A stretch of 64,000 nt of DNA from Acytostelium subglobosum LB1 (GCF_000787575.1 NW_012236517.1:645158-709157), one strand, 5' to 3'; positions 10,718 to 21,747 are shown, counted from the stretch's first letter. The notes: generated from the sequence alone by a model not told the origin. Made by a program: numbers and translations.

Positions 10718-13243
10718 ATGAGTTTAGAATCAGCTGCAAAGGACATTGCTTCATCCTCTGCTCACAGCCTTTACAGGTTTTCTATATTCTGACATTAAAT
10801 CAATTATTAATCAATCAATCAACTTTTATTAATTAATTTCATTATTATTATTAGAATGAACAAATTGTCAAATAGTCAACAGCAGATACTTCTGCAACAG
10901 CAACAACAACAGCAACAACAGCAACAACAACATAATAATAATATTGGCAGTAATAGCTCACTTTTGCATTTTGATGCGAAACGCAAATATGTAGATTCAC
11001 TTGTTGAGGACTTGCCTCGTGCTATGAACAACAACAACAGCAGTAGCATCAATAGCATTAGTAATAATAACAGCAACATCAACAATATCAATAACATTAC
11101 AAATAACAACAATGCAACACATGGCAACATAAACTTACTGAATGATATCAACTTGTTCTCTATGGTTCATAGACCTGTCAATAACAAACAGACAGCAGTG
11201 ATTGACGCATCTGCTCATTCTAAACCTCATTCATTGGTCAATGCCACATATCAATTGCCACATGCCAATGTCAATGCCAATGCCAATGTCAATGTCAATG
11301 CCAATGCTCATAGTTCATCGTTGATCAACAACGGAAACAAACCTTTCAAGCACTTTGCTCATCACTCTGTCGAATCACTTCCATGTGATCCATCTCTTCA
11401 ACATCATATCAGCCATCACAAGAATAACAACAACAACACAAGTATAAAGAGACCGATTAATGACGTGCTACACAACCTTCCATGCAATGATGCCTCTGAT
11501 TGTTGCAAGCCACCACAACGTAACACCAACAACAATGGACATGTATCACCCGTAGCACATCACAGTCATGACCATGACGATGAAATAGACGATGATGATG
11601 AGCTTGACGACTATGATGACGACGAGCATCATGATGACAGTGACGATGAGTACTCTCCCCATAGAGACCACTCAACCTCGTCCTCCGCCACAGCATCCAA
11701 TGGTGGTGGGTCAAAGCCCGCCTACCGAGTGGATAGGTCGCTGCTACTTGCCAATGGAAAGGCGTCCGCCGAGGAGGCGGATAGGAGTGGCATGTCGACC
11801 GATAACCCCTGCTGTCCCAACTGTAACATACCGGCCGCCCGACGACATGACAAGCGACGTTGGTGGTGCAGAAACTGCACCAAGTCCTTCACACCGTTCC
11901 GCAAGGGCAACCGACTGAATGCCAATGGTGACGTCATTGGCAACACAGCCCCACAGTGCGGTCGTTGCCACCAACAGGCATCAAGGAAGCATGACAAACG
12001 AAGATGGTGGTGTAAGTCCTGTAAGAAGCCATTCACTCCATGTAAGTACCATCCATCGATTGTTCACTCAATTGTTAAGTATCCAAATCTAACCTTAATA
12101 CACACAATACTAGCATCTGGATCCAATTCTCATGACCAATACAATGTCTGTGATAACTCACAAATCATATACTTGATGGGAGGAAAGGATGATACATTGT
12201 CCGACAAGTATGATGAATGTGAGGAGATTGCTGCTGATGAGAAGCCGGCTGCCGTTCGTACGACTGAGAGTGGAGCATCCAAGTTCAAGTTGTTACTCAA
12301 TCCTGTTCTAGCCGAGGACGAGGGTGTCAATGGCAATGGTCTGACCATCAATGGCAGCAGCAAGAAGTCAAAGCATAGACATGATATCCTTGACGAGGAT
12401 ATCATGACATTGAACAGTCTTCAACATCTCCATCATTTCCTAAGCAAGGACATTCAATCTTCATCATCATCACAATCATCAACACAACAGCCGTCCAGAG
12501 AGAAGGCCATTGTTGTTGACAGCAACAACTCCACAGCAACCTCAACAACATCCTCAATCAGGATGACACCAATCACACCAACACCACCCACACACTGTAC
12601 AGATACATCACCCAATCAACGACCCAAGTTTAACTCACTGAAGCTGACCAACAACTACGACATCATTGACAATGAGGAAGTCCTCAAAGGAATTTTCCGT
12701 AGCTCTCCTCCATCAGTTGTCCATGACATTGGCGGCGCCGCCAGTGGCAGTGGCAGCAACATCAGTCACCGACCCCAACAACAACAACAAACCATTCAAA
12801 GGAATCACTCAATCATTGATATGCTTGGACCAACGATGCCTGAGATTCCTGCTCCGAAGCAATCCACCAGCAACACTTCTACGCCCTCTCCATCGTCCTA
12901 CTCCAACATGATCCATGTGATGCCTCACACATCGCCCAGCCGCTCCAAGACGCCCAGCGAGATAATATTGGACAACTCGATCGAGACACTCATCCAGCTA
13001 AATGGCGCTGAGAACTCGCCGCAAGTCATCTTTGAGTGGTTGGAGAGGAGTCCCTACCTGTATCTCTTTGAGAAGATAGTTGGGTCTGAACGTCTGAAGC
13101 AACAGATGTCTCTAGTGCAGCCAAGCGGTGCACTGCTCAACAGCACTGCTTTAAGTAGTAACAAACACATTGGCAATGGTAATGGCAATGGCAATGGAAA
13201 TGGAAGTGGCGGTGGCATTAGAATGCTATCTCCATCAAAATAA
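10718..13243 (+). CDS. Protein with two HDKRRWWC-type Cys4 zinc modules; low-complexity N-terminus
   Basis: Exons are probably 10718-10776, 10855-12041 and 12114-13243; joined they give 791 residues. The second intron is GTAAGT ... TAG and 72 bases long, so it does not interrupt the frame. The first intron has a weak donor (GTTTTC), so translation could instead start at 10856. The N-terminal 280 residues are Gln-, Asn- and Asp-rich. Two repeated modules follow: CPNC ... RRHDKRRWWCRNC and CGRC ... RKHDKRRWWCKSC, each with two CxxC knuckles and ending in a SFTP or PFTP motif. They look like zinc ribbons that could bind nucleic acid, as in transcription factors or transposase-type ribbons. The C-terminus has a conserved-looking SPQVIFEWLERSPYLYLFEKIV segment in two parts around Ser-Pro. 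Function is unassigned; a nuclear role is an inference. Confidence 0.7.
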
Positions 13244-13318
13244 ATTAACATTATAACAACAATCAACAATCTTGAACCCATCAGACTATGTGATGGATTG
13301 GTTAGTCTTCTGATGACT

Positions 13319-15101
13319 TTATTGTTGTTGGAGTGTGATACTGATGGTATGGGTTGTGTGAGTCGCCTCAACACCGTCAACTTGGCCTTGAGTCCAGGTC
13401 ACGTCTACATTTGAGAACATTCCACCAATGGTCGAGTTGTTGACGGCTGACACCAGATTATAGGTGGCTGGCTGAGGGATGGTCTCAACAAACTTGACAA
13501 TCAGGTCTGATTGAATGGATGACACACCATCTAGTACAATTGGAGTGAAGGAGGAGTCTGTCTTGAATGAGTCAATTAACTGCACAGTTGCACCAGCACC
13601 AGAGTTGAATGATCCTTGTACGGTTAGACTCTCACCCAATAAATTGGCAATTGATACTGTTCCACCAAGACGATTGAGTGTGCCCTTTACGGTTGTAGAC
13701 ACAGGGTTGAAGGTACCAGCGATCATATTGATCTCACCACTCAAAGTGATACCATTGGTGGATAGTGTGGCATTGTTGGAGACCAGTGAGAGTGATGTAT
13801 TTGATAGGAATGTGAGATCATCGAGTAGGACAAGTTTGCCAAACAATCTTATACCTCCTTCATGAACAAAGAATGCCTTGGAGTTGATGTTGAGGGTGGC
13901 CATCTCTTGGACATTGATTGTTGTGTTGGTCAATGGTGTCCTAACATGATTGATTGTGTTGGTGTTTGTAAAGTTGAGTGTTATGGATTGATTGTATTGG
14001 AGAGTGATCAATGATTCAATCGAAGTGTCTTTGACTACAACATTGGAAACGCCTTCAATTCTTAAATTGTTGATAGATGATGATTCCAGTCTAATATTCT
14101 TAACATTGTCAATGAGTACAGAACCATCACATTTCATGTTTTTGATTGTAATGAGCTTTGGGTAGTCTTTGACGATGATCTTGCCCAATGATGAGACAGT
14201 TGTGATAGTAATTCCTAAGTCACTTTCTTTTGGATCGACTCCAATCAACTTGAGTGTACCATTATTAATATTGAGGAGGTCCACCATTAAAGAGCATTCC
14301 ATCATTTGGAGATATGATAAAACTCGTCACGGTCAAGGTAGTATCAGCACTCATAAATACAGTGTTGTTGAATAATAGTGTACCAATGGTACAGGTACCA
14401 TTGAGATACAAGGTGTTCTCATTGTTAACTGATAAGGCTGTATCACTGTCCAACGCATTGATACCAGCATAGATGTAAATTGAATAATCTGATCGAATCA
14501 TAGAATTGGTAGAGATGGTCGGGGCAGTATGGAACTCTACTGAGATTGGATAGTCTAATGTCTCTCTCCAGTATATCCAAATCCTTTCATTGTTCCTAAC
14601 TACAACTTTTACTTGAGGTCCAAAGTAGACATTGCAAGAGAGATTCAAATCGAATCCAGTGAGTGATATGATTGATTGACCAGTTACGTTGAAATTTGAA
14701 ACTTCGACATCAAAGTATCCATCTTTATCCGCGGCCATGATATTGGCATTATGGACACTTACAGACTCTTGAACATAAAGGAATATCTTGGCTGGAATCA
14801 GTGTCACACCAGGACCCTTTATAATCAAAGTTTTGAGATTAAAGTCTGGTGATCGAGTTGTCTTCATGTCGATGAATTGAAGTTGGCATTGATCTCGAGA
14901 CGAGTTTGAGTTGGAGTAGTCAATGACAACGTTTGAGTATTCAGTTGGGGCAACTCCTCCTACCCAATTGACTTTATCAAAAAAGTCACAAGATGCTCCA
15001 AGGGAACAATCATTCGATGTATTAAAGTAAAAGGTGTCCTGGTCATCAGCTTTGACTACTAAAGTACATCCTATTAAAATAGTTAATAATTGTATATTCA
15101 T
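13319..15101 (-). pseudogene. Secreted/cell-surface beta-rich protein, interrupted by one frameshift
   Basis: Read on the minus strand, the start MNIQLLTILIGCTLVVKA is a classical signal peptide. The mature part contains a VNWVGGVAPTEYSNVVIDYS motif and then many short beta-strand-like repeats (NGTLKLIG, GTLNRLGGTVSI, GSFNSGAGATVQLIDSF) typical of large dictyostelid surface proteins. Close to 14280 the frame changes by one base: the first segment reads SPNDGMLFNGG and stops, and the other frame continues LLNINNGTLKLIGV. The total (1,783 bases) is one base off a multiple of three, about 593 residues. A sequencing error or a recent mutation would both explain it. No transmembrane segment is obvious. 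A truncated copy lies just upstream at 15447-15870. I do not know the function. Confidence 0.65.
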
Positions 15102-15446
15102 TATAATATAGTTTGTTTGCTAGTAATGTAATAAATTGATTGGAGAGAGGCGAACCAGTTCCGGAACGGTTTCACTCTTTATAATTTTTGATCATCACTA
15201 TCAGGGAACTCAGAATGATCAGACACCCATTCACATGACTATTTTTGGAAATTGATTGAAGTATTCAAAAGAAAACTCCTGGGACCTTCAGCTGGCTTTA
15301 TGGATTGATTGATTGATTGATAAATCGATTTGTTTGGATCAATGAATGAGAGGATGACTCGTTCCATTCTGTCTACTAATATTGGTGTTAAACATAATTT
15401 ATAACAACCTAATTTATTATATATTTATTATAAATATATTTATTAT
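15102..15446. other. Short intergenic region
   Basis: AT-rich spacer between the secreted-protein gene and its decayed copy, with TGAT repeats at about 15301-15325 and alternating TTTATTA near 15415-15445. It probably holds the promoter of the minus-strand gene at 13319-15101. No coding frame was seen. Confidence 0.5.
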
Positions 15447-15870
15447 AATTATTGGAATGAAATACTAATGGTATCGATTGTATTTGTTTGTCTAATTCCT
15501 TTAGCTTGATCTGAGTCCATGTCACTTCAACATTTTGGAACATGCCATCAATGATTGACCGCCGTCACCAGTTTATATGTTGCTGGCTGAGGACTGGTCT
15601 GGACAAACTTGACGATCAACTCTTTTTGAATGAATGATTGGCCATCAATCGTGATTGGTGTGACAATGTTATCAGGTTTGAATGAGTCAATCAATTCAAT
15701 TCGTGCACCAACACTCGAGTTGAAGGTGCCAAAGACCATAAGACCCATATAATCAACAGTGTCAATGATTGACACAGCTCCTCCAAGATGATTGAATGTT
15801 CCGTTGATTGATGATAACATTCCTGGGTAGAATGTTGAGGGTGAGGGAAACCCACTAAGGATGGATGAAC
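15447..15870 (-). pseudogene. Truncated, frameshifted copy of the adjacent secreted-protein gene
   Basis: Read on the minus strand, SINGTFNHLGGAVSI, GTFNSSVGARIELIDSF and KELIVKFVQTSPQPATYKL match GTLNRLGGTVSI, GSFNSGAGATVQLIDSF and SDLIVKFVETIPQPATYNL in the C-terminal part of the gene at 13319-15101. After AVN the frame is lost, but another frame resumes with GMFQNVEVTWTQ, matching GMFSNVDVTWTQ. Nothing corresponding to the signal peptide or first two thirds is found upstream. It is therefore a remnant of a tandem duplication. The two copies differ at many positions, so it is not recent. Confidence 0.75.
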
Positions 15871-16504
15871 TTCATAAGTTCCTTGTTAGTGAACAATGTT
15901 CACGTCACATCTACTTTGTGTTGTTGATTGATGGTGACCAGAATATAGAGTTGAATGGATGGAAGTGAATTTGAAGAATTAATGAATGTTCGAATCAATC
16001 AAAACGCTTTAATAGTCCAAAATGAGTGTGATGAGTGATAGAAATATAAATAAAGATGAATACATGTGCAGGTATAATAGATAGAAATGATGTAGATAAA
16101 CAAGTCTCTCGATTGGGTAATGATGATTCTTCAAAGGACTTGTTCGATTTTTATTTATTTAGTTCGAATTGTTTTTAGTGTGTTTTTGGGTCTCCCACAC
16201 TTTGCGAAGATATCTTTTTTGAGCTCGATCACCTCCATCAAGACAAGTCTTGTGATTGATTCGAGAGTGTGTAATTGTGTTGTTGTCCACTCCACATTAA
16301 GATCATTTGTCATTCATTCCTCGACACCTAGACAATCTCTTTAGTAACTAGGATCACCCTCATACACTCACTTTTCCCCTTATCATCATCATCAACAACA
16401 ACCTTTCTTTGGCAAAGTGTTTGTGGACTTCGAAGATTGATTGATCACTATCAATTTATCATACATACATATATATACATACATATACAACACATAACAT
16501 AAAT
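15871..16504. other. Intergenic region
   Basis: Spacer between the decayed gene copy and the small membrane-protein gene. The first part is TTGA-repeat rich; the last 150 bases contain TACATA repeats and are the likely promoter of the gene starting at 16505. The open frame seen here (about 16120-16344) is hydrophobic but has no conserved motif and no good context, so I do not call it. Confidence 0.5.
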
Positions 16505-17283
16505 ATGGATCAACCATTATTTGGAGAGACCAACAAGCAAACTCAACTCATCCAGTATGCGATCGGTGGAGCAATAGCCGCATTCACTGTTGTAAGTTGA
16601 GTGTTTGGACGATCACACACACACACATAAACGATCGAACAAATGACTAATATGGACATATATACAGTTCTCATTGATCGTTGGTATCTTGTTTGGATTG
16701 AAGAATAACTCAAGAGACTTCACATTGGTCTTTGTCTTGGCGTTTATATTCATATGTACAGGCGTTCTGATGTGGTGGTGGAGAGACAGAGATGATGCCA
16801 TCCACCCCAAGTTCAAGTGGCTCTTGATCCTTCTCTTGCTCACGACACTCCTTGCTGGAATTGCCGTCAATGTTTATGCCTGGGAGAAGCCACCCCTGCC
16901 CCAGCCAGAATGGTATGTCCTTGGAATTAAGTTTGGTCGCATGACATTCGATTGGTGTCACATGATCACAATCCAATCACGTGATTGTCAACAAAATCAA
17001 TCAGACCTCTAACCTTTGACAATCGACCAATCAATGTAGCGAGGGATTATATATCACAGACAGAAGAATGTGCATTCCATGGTTCAATGGAACTGCTTGC
17101 GAGACAGGATGCTACAACATTGACTTTGGTATCCCATTGATCACCTGTATGAACTGTACCGTCTGTCCACCAGGCAACAACACTGCCGAGGTGGAGATCA
17201 CTGATTATGCACCAGACATCTACAGCTTCCCATTGCCAGGCTCTGGCGAGAAGCCCAAGATTAAGTCTGCTGACCCATATTAA
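16505..17283 (+). CDS. Small multi-pass membrane protein with Cys-rich tail (unknown)
   Basis: Exons 16505-16591, 16668-16912 and 17040-17283 join in frame to 191 residues, starting MDQPLFGETNKQTQLIQY. Three hydrophobic helices are visible: about 18-38 (split by the first intron), 46-62 and 77-95. A DRDDAIHPKFKW loop lies between the last two. The C-terminal 95 residues hold six or more cysteines (CIPWFNGTACETGCYNIDF, CMNCTVCPPGN) with N-glycosylation sites NGT and NCT, which suggests that this part faces the lumen or exterior. I do not recognise the family. Splice signals are GTAAGT ... CAG and GTATGT ... TAG. Confidence 0.75.
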
Positions 17284-17407
17284 GTTAATCTATCAATCAA
17301 TCATAAATGCTTTGTTGTGGAACTTATATATATAATAATAATAATAATAATACTTTAGAGGAGTGACAGACATGTATTTGATCATTTGGTAGGTCTGGAC
17401 ATCCAGA

Positions 17408-19486
17408 TCAACTGGCCGCATGCTCATCAGACGCATTCTGTGTGTGTTGCAGATGACTTTGGACAGTTTGAAGCAACTCGTGTGCTCCAATCTCTCCTTG
17501 CTCTGAGGCTAGTTCGAGCCATCCAATCGCTTCATCAACAGCCTCTTGTGTTCCAACATTGAGGTACATCTTGGCAAGTTCGTACTGTGCGCCAGGGTGA
17601 CCTTGACTCGCCGAATTCAGGTACAAAGAGTGCGCTGTCTCGTAGTTCTGCTCCAGGTGGTGACCTTCGGCATACATGCTGCCCAGGTAGTATTGGGCTT
17701 CGGCATGGCCCTGCTCGACAGCCCTGCTCCAGAGTTCGTAGGCGTGTTGGTAGTTGGGTTGCTGTCGTGTGAAGTAGTAGCGTCCAAGATAGAACAATGC
17801 GTCGCTGTTGCCGTACTGCGCGGCCGACGACCACAGCAGGATGCCGAGATGTTTCATGGTCGGCAGGTCGTAGAGCAGCGAGCCGAGCGTGGCGGTGGCA
17901 TGCGTGTCACCCATGAATGCCAGCTTCTTGAGATAATGTGTGGCCTTTGTGAGATTGAAGTAGCCGCCAATGTCGTTGATGATCATGTAGACCAGCTGCT
18001 CCATCGAGGATCGCAGTCCCATCGATGCGGCAATGTCAAAGTAGAGGCGGGCTGTGTCCTCATCGATGGCTGGCACGCCCACGCCCTTGAGATGCATCTC
18101 GCCCAGCATGCCATAGGCCACGGCCTGTCTGCCCTGCGCTGCGAGCTCAAAATGGTGGCGGGCCTTTGCCATGTCCGGCTTGACAAACACGCCAAAGTAG
18201 TACATATTTCCGAGGAACACGTTGGTCAGTCCATGTCGCTCGTCTATCTCGTTAAAGGCTTGGAGGGCAGCCTCGTACAGGCCGTCCAGGTAGTGCTTGC
18301 GCGCTTGATCAAATCTCTGTTGGCACTTGGCGGCCAATGCCACGCAGTCTTCTGGCGACATCATCTTTGCCATTATCTCTTTGCGTGCGATGTCCTCCTC
18401 ATCGATGTTTGTTGCCAGTGAGCCAATGTCCACACAGGCTAGCAGGCGTTTCAAAAGTCTCTCACTCTCGATGCCTGGTGGGGACAGGTCCAAGTGTTCG
18501 AGCTGACCAGCCAACAGCAATCCCAATTCATTTCGTGTGATCTTCTTTGATTGGTACTTGCTCGCAGTCGCAGTAGCAGTCGCAGTAGCAGTAGCAGTAG
18601 CAGTAGCAGTAGCAGTCGCAGTCGCAGTCGCAGTCGCAGTCGCAGTCACGACTGGTTCAACGGTGGCCGTCAGTGATTGTGTTTCCAGTGGTGTATCGAG
18701 TGATGGTGCAATGGCTGTTGTTGCATCCTGTGGTTGTTGTTGTTGTTGACTCCTAATTGCATCGATCGCCTCACTAATGTACATCTCTTCTGACCCAATC
18801 ATAACAACACTCGGTGATGAATGGCTTGCTACCTCTTCAGTATTCGTCGGCGTCTTTACCGTCTCATACTTTGCTCTTCGTCTCTCTTGCTGTGCTGCCT
18901 TTTGACGTCGTCTCATTATCTTGGGCATGAAGTTATTGATAAAGTCGTCGTGCATCTCTTCAAACAAGTTTCTTGAGCCGAGTTGATCGATGGCCTCTTG
19001 AAGCATTCTCTGATCATGTTCACGCTGTCTCTGTTTCATCAGATGAGTGCGACATGGATGATCCTCTGGCAATCTAGTAAATAGTGCTCCAATATCAAAG
19101 CTTTTCTTTACTTTAACAATGACATTGTCGTCGTCGTTGATATCATTGGTGTTTACTTTGTCATTGTTGTTATTGTTGTCGGTGTTGATGTTGTTGTTGT
19201 TGTTGTTGTTGTCGTCATTGTTGATGTTATTGTTGTTGTTGAGTGATATTGTGTCACCTAGGTTGATTGCACCAGCCATGCTATTGTAATGTCGTCTATA
19301 ATGTTGTTGCTGTTGTTGAGTGATCTTGTGACTATGACTAACATTGACATTGACGCAATTTATACCCCTGTTAGTCAATGCTGACTGACAGACATATCTA
19401 CGTATTGTTGATGACAACATCATAGATATTAGTAGTATAGTAGTATTGTTTGATCGATTGATTGAATGAGTAAGTGAATGATTCAT
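17408..19486 (-). CDS. Sel1-like repeat protein, possibly mitochondrial
   Basis: A single-exon frame of 692 residues. The C-terminal half (about residues 400-680) is a row of Sel1/TPR-like helical pairs, such as FYLGRYYFTRQQPNYQHAYE, LWSRAVEQGHAEAQYYLGSM and AEGHHLEQNYETAHSLYL. Sel1 solenoids are protein-protein scaffolds. The N-terminus offers a second start at MMLSSTIRRYVCQSAL (residues 22-23), which looks like a mitochondrial targeting sequence, so the later ATG may be used. Between about residues 70 and 310 the chain is low complexity: an Asn/Asp run, a basic helix, and an almost pure Ala-Thr repeat encoded at about 18555-18651. The protein could be a mitochondrial or ER assembly factor, but no specific role can be read. 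Large frames on the opposite strand are shadows of this gene. Confidence 0.85.
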   Translation of the reverse strand: MNHSLTHSINRSNNTTILLISMMLSSTIRRYVCQSALTNRGINCVNVNVSHSHKITQQQQQHYRRHYNSMAGAINLGDTISLNNNNNINNDDNNNNNNNINTDNNNNNDKVNTNDINDDDNVIVKVKKSFDIGALFTRLPEDHPCRTHLMKQRQREHDQRMLQEAIDQLGSRNLFEEMHDDFINNFMPKIMRRRQKAAQQERRRAKYETVKTPTNTEEVASHSSPSVVMIGSEEMYISEAIDAIRSQQQQQPQDATTAIAPSLDTPLETQSLTATVEPVVTATATATATATATATATATATATATATASKYQSKKITRNELGLLLAGQLEHLDLSPPGIESERLLKRLLACVDIGSLATNIDEEDIARKEIMAKMMSPEDCVALAAKCQQRFDQARKHYLDGLYEAALQAFNEIDERHGLTNVFLGNMYYFGVFVKPDMAKARHHFELAAQGRQAVAYGMLGEMHLKGVGVPAIDEDTARLYFDIAASMGLRSSMEQLVYMIINDIGGYFNLTKATHYLKKLAFMGDTHATATLGSLLYDLPTMKHLGILLWSSAAQYGNSDALFYLGRYYFTRQQPNYQHAYELWSRAVEQGHAEAQYYLGSMYAEGHHLEQNYETAHSLYLNSASQGHPGAQYELAKMYLNVGTQEAVDEAIGWLELASEQGEIGAHELLQTVQSHLQHTQNASDEHAAS
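18555..18651 (-). repeat. GCAGTC/GCAGTA hexanucleotide repeat coding (Ala-Thr)n
   Basis: About 15 copies of a six-base unit CAGTCG or CAGTAG on the plus strand read as alternating Ala-Thr on the minus strand inside the Sel1 gene. The two unit versions are arranged in blocks, a sign of slippage. The frame is kept. Confidence 0.9.
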
Positions 19487-19690
19487 AGTCGAATCACAAT
19501 GTCATCACCAACTTCAACTTTCAAGAAAAGACGAATTCCATCTTTTTGGATTTGAATTAAATGGACAATTTTGTATTTGAAGTGATTGATGGTAATAACC
19601 ATATATTATAGTTTATTACAAATAGATTTATACAATTATATAATATATATAAATAATAATGTATACAAAGGAAGGGATCACGGAAGTTCC

Positions 19691-19930
19691 TTAGTTGACA
19701 TGGGCATCAATGTGGGCAGTGAGGATGTTGCATCCAGCGAGGTTGATGTTGGCATCAACGTTGGCATCGACATGGATACCAGAGAGGAGACCACCGACAC
19801 AGTCAAGGAGACCGGCACTCTTGTTGGACGACTGCATGCCAAAGCTGGAGGCGGAGCTGGCAATCGATGAGTTGGACATTCCCAAGGAGGAAGTTGGAGT
19901 CATGTTCTTCAAGGCAGAGATGAGAGTCAT
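19691..19930 (-). CDS. hssA/2C/7E-family small protein, copy 1 (intronless)
   Basis: 79 residues. It begins MTLISALKNMTPTSSLGMS, has a Ser/Gly middle and ends in a Cys-containing repeat-like half (DANVDANINLAGCNILTAH). This is the layout of the dictyostelid hssA/2C/7E family, abundant developmental small proteins of unknown biochemical role. It is almost identical to copy 4 at 61390-61629 (about three residue differences), and both lack the intron that splits copies 2 and 6 after codon 4. Upstream sequence shared with copies 4 and 5 includes a TTTAAAATGATCAA block and a TATA-like box. The gene lies next to a 100-N gap. Confidence 0.9.
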   Translation of the reverse strand: MTLISALKNMTPTSSLGMSNSSIASSASSFGMQSSNKSAGLLDCVGGLLSGIHVDANVDANINLAGCNILTAHIDAHVN

Positions 19931-19976
19931 TTTTAAGTTTAGTTAAGTTAGTTAATTAAGTTAATTGATTTGATGA

Positions 19977-20010
19977 TTTTAAAATGATCAATTTGGTACA
20001 GTATTTATAT
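19977..20010 (-). promoter_or_regulatory. Conserved hssA-like promoter block (copy 1)
   Basis: On the plus strand TTTTAAAATGATCAATTTGGT is followed by TATTTATAT (a TATA-like box on the minus strand) about 70-80 bases before the ATG. The same block precedes copies 4 and 5. Its conservation outside the coding region could mark a regulatory element or simply recent common descent. Confidence 0.5.
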
Positions 20011-20017
20011 TAATTGT

Positions 20018-20117
20018 NNNNNNNNNNNNNNNNNNNNNNNNNNNNNNNNNNNNNNNNNNNNNNNNNNNNNNNNNNNNNNNNNNNNNNNNNNNNNNNNNNN
20101 NNNNNNNNNNNNNNNNN
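20018..20117. other. Assembly gap (100 N)
   Basis: Exactly 100 Ns directly upstream of hssA copy 1; true length unknown. On the far side the sequence changes from AT-rich spacer to a more GC-rich stretch leading into the F-box-like gene. Confidence 0.98.
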
Positions 20118-20424
20118 TGCCCAGCTCGATCGAGTCTCGCTGAACACATGACTCCTCCTCTAGTCTTCTCTTGTTGCTTGTTGCATTGTCTATTCACGGG
20201 AATTCTATCTAACGACATCACATCAGTGGCCTTGTGTAAGGACATACCCTCGCACAAACTCGATGAAATTTCGCTGCCTCGGGGTTACAGGTCACAGGCA
20301 TTTAGTTCAGAACTTCGGGATCCCAAGTGCCTTCTTCAGATCAATGCCCTCAATGCTCCATATTCCTCCATTCATTAATACGATATATATATATATTAAA
20401 TATAGACCAGATAGACTTGTGACC

Positions 20425-21747
20425 ATGCTCCCTGTATTGCTATGGAGGCCGATCATCGACGCCTTTTGGCCCTTTCCTGATGACGCCGACGAAATGGAGA
20501 GATACACCCATGTCAGAGCTCGCTTGCAGCTGGCGCTCGTGTGCTGGAACTTTCACAGCATCGTCAAGTCATCTAACGATCGTCTGCACTTTGTTGGAGA
20601 TGCGCTGACGGAGTACTTGGACAGCCACATCCACTCGCCATTCTGCTTGCTCTCGACATCGCCCATCACTCTCGAGCTGAGAATGCAGGCGCATCATCTC
20701 AACAGGCTGAAGCCACGATCCTTCACAGAGTGCCTCGAGCGAATGAATCTGCACCACGTCATACAGTTGCGCGCACCAGTCAGGATGCTGCCGTTGAGCC
20801 ATCCGCTTCCCCAACTGCGGTGCCTCGAGTTGGTTGTCTACGATGACCTCTCCACCGGCTTCAGCTTCGAATCAGAGTTGGACACACTGCGGCAGCTCGC
20901 CACGCGACACAAGTCCGTCGAGAAGCTCTCGCTCCTCGCTCTCCTGAGCTGGGAGAGCAGAGACAACGACCACTACGAGCAACTGCTTGAGGCTTTATCC
21001 CACAGCTCCGCGCTACCACTCAAGGAGCTGCGGATCCTCGACGAGCGGGAACACAACTGCATCTCGACGCATGTTGTCGTAGCACCCGGCGCCCTCTTCT
21101 CGCGATTGAACCACTTCAAACAGCTCGAGTCTCTCTGGTTGGGCATCAGCCGCCCTGCAGTCTGGCGCAATGACAAGGTCTTCTATGAAGCCCTGGTCCA
21201 CTTTCTCAGAGGGGCGACAGCATTGCGGTCATTGGAGATGCCGCATATCGAGGTTACTGGCGAGACGAGCATTCTCTTCCAACACCTGGTGCAACACCAA
21301 CAGAGCAGCCTCACCGACCTATGGCTAGGAGAGGTGGACGACACCATCCCAATCAGATGTCTCCCGCCCGTGCTCCGTCACCTGAAGCGGCTGAATGTGA
21401 ACTTCCTCACACCAGAAGGAATCGAAGAGGATGATGGCTGGGAACCCAGCCAGCTGCTCATAGATTCGTTCAACAACGTGGATCAACTCTATCACTATAA
21501 CTGCTGGTGCACACCTCTGTCTCTGGCTACCATCACAAGGATCATCGCGGCCAACCATCGATCGACCGCCATCTATTGCCTCCATGTCTCGCTGGGCGAG
21601 GCAGACGACGTCGATCACCTGGTTGACACTATCCGTCTGAACAACACTCTCCAGACCATTGGCTTCCCACACATCACCTGCGAAGCAGACACGCAGAAGA
21701 TCAATCAATTACAATCGTCATCTTGTCGGGTACGCTTGGACGAGTGA
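20425..21747 (+). CDS. F-box-like / leucine-rich-repeat-type protein, copy A
   Basis: Predicted start MLPVLLWRPIIDAFWPF, 440 residues; the frame is open further upstream to 20263 but that part looks like spacer. The N-terminal 50 residues have the F-box-like pattern LLWRPIIDAFW ... LQLALVCWNFHSIVKSSND, matched by copy B at 24136 (IIYRHIVDILW ... LDLVCWDFHSIVRSLND). The remainder contains irregular Leu-rich segments such as LPQLRCLELVVYD, HFKQLESLWLGIS and LRHLKRLNVNFL, compatible with a degenerate LRR fold. F-box/LRR proteins recruit substrates to SCF ubiquitin ligases; that role here is an inference from the pattern. It is single-exon and placed between hssA-like genes, in a block that looks rapidly evolving. 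Confidence 0.7.
   Translation: MLPVLLWRPIIDAFWPFPDDADEMERYTHVRARLQLALVCWNFHSIVKSSNDRLHFVGDALTEYLDSHIHSPFCLLSTSPITLELRMQAHHLNRLKPRSFTECLERMNLHHVIQLRAPVRMLPLSHPLPQLRCLELVVYDDLSTGFSFESELDTLRQLATRHKSVEKLSLLALLSWESRDNDHYEQLLEALSHSSALPLKELRILDEREHNCISTHVVVAPGALFSRLNHFKQLESLWLGISRPAVWRNDKVFYEALVHFLRGATALRSLEMPHIEVTGETSILFQHLVQHQQSSLTDLWLGEVDDTIPIRCLPPVLRHLKRLNVNFLTPEGIEEDDGWEPSQLLIDSFNNVDQLYHYNCWCTPLSLATITRIIAANHRSTAIYCLHVSLGEADDVDHLVDTIRLNNTLQTIGFPHITCEADTQKINQLQSSSCRVRLDE

Noticed and set aside
17546-18421. 291-codon frame on the plus strand
   Set aside because: It lies wholly opposite the Sel1-repeat gene, whose repeats are clear; it is a shadow frame.
19570-20017. Assembly duplication of the hssA copy at 61390
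   Set aside because: The two copies differ in coding residues and in small insertions downstream, and the outer flanks are unrelated, so they are separate loci.
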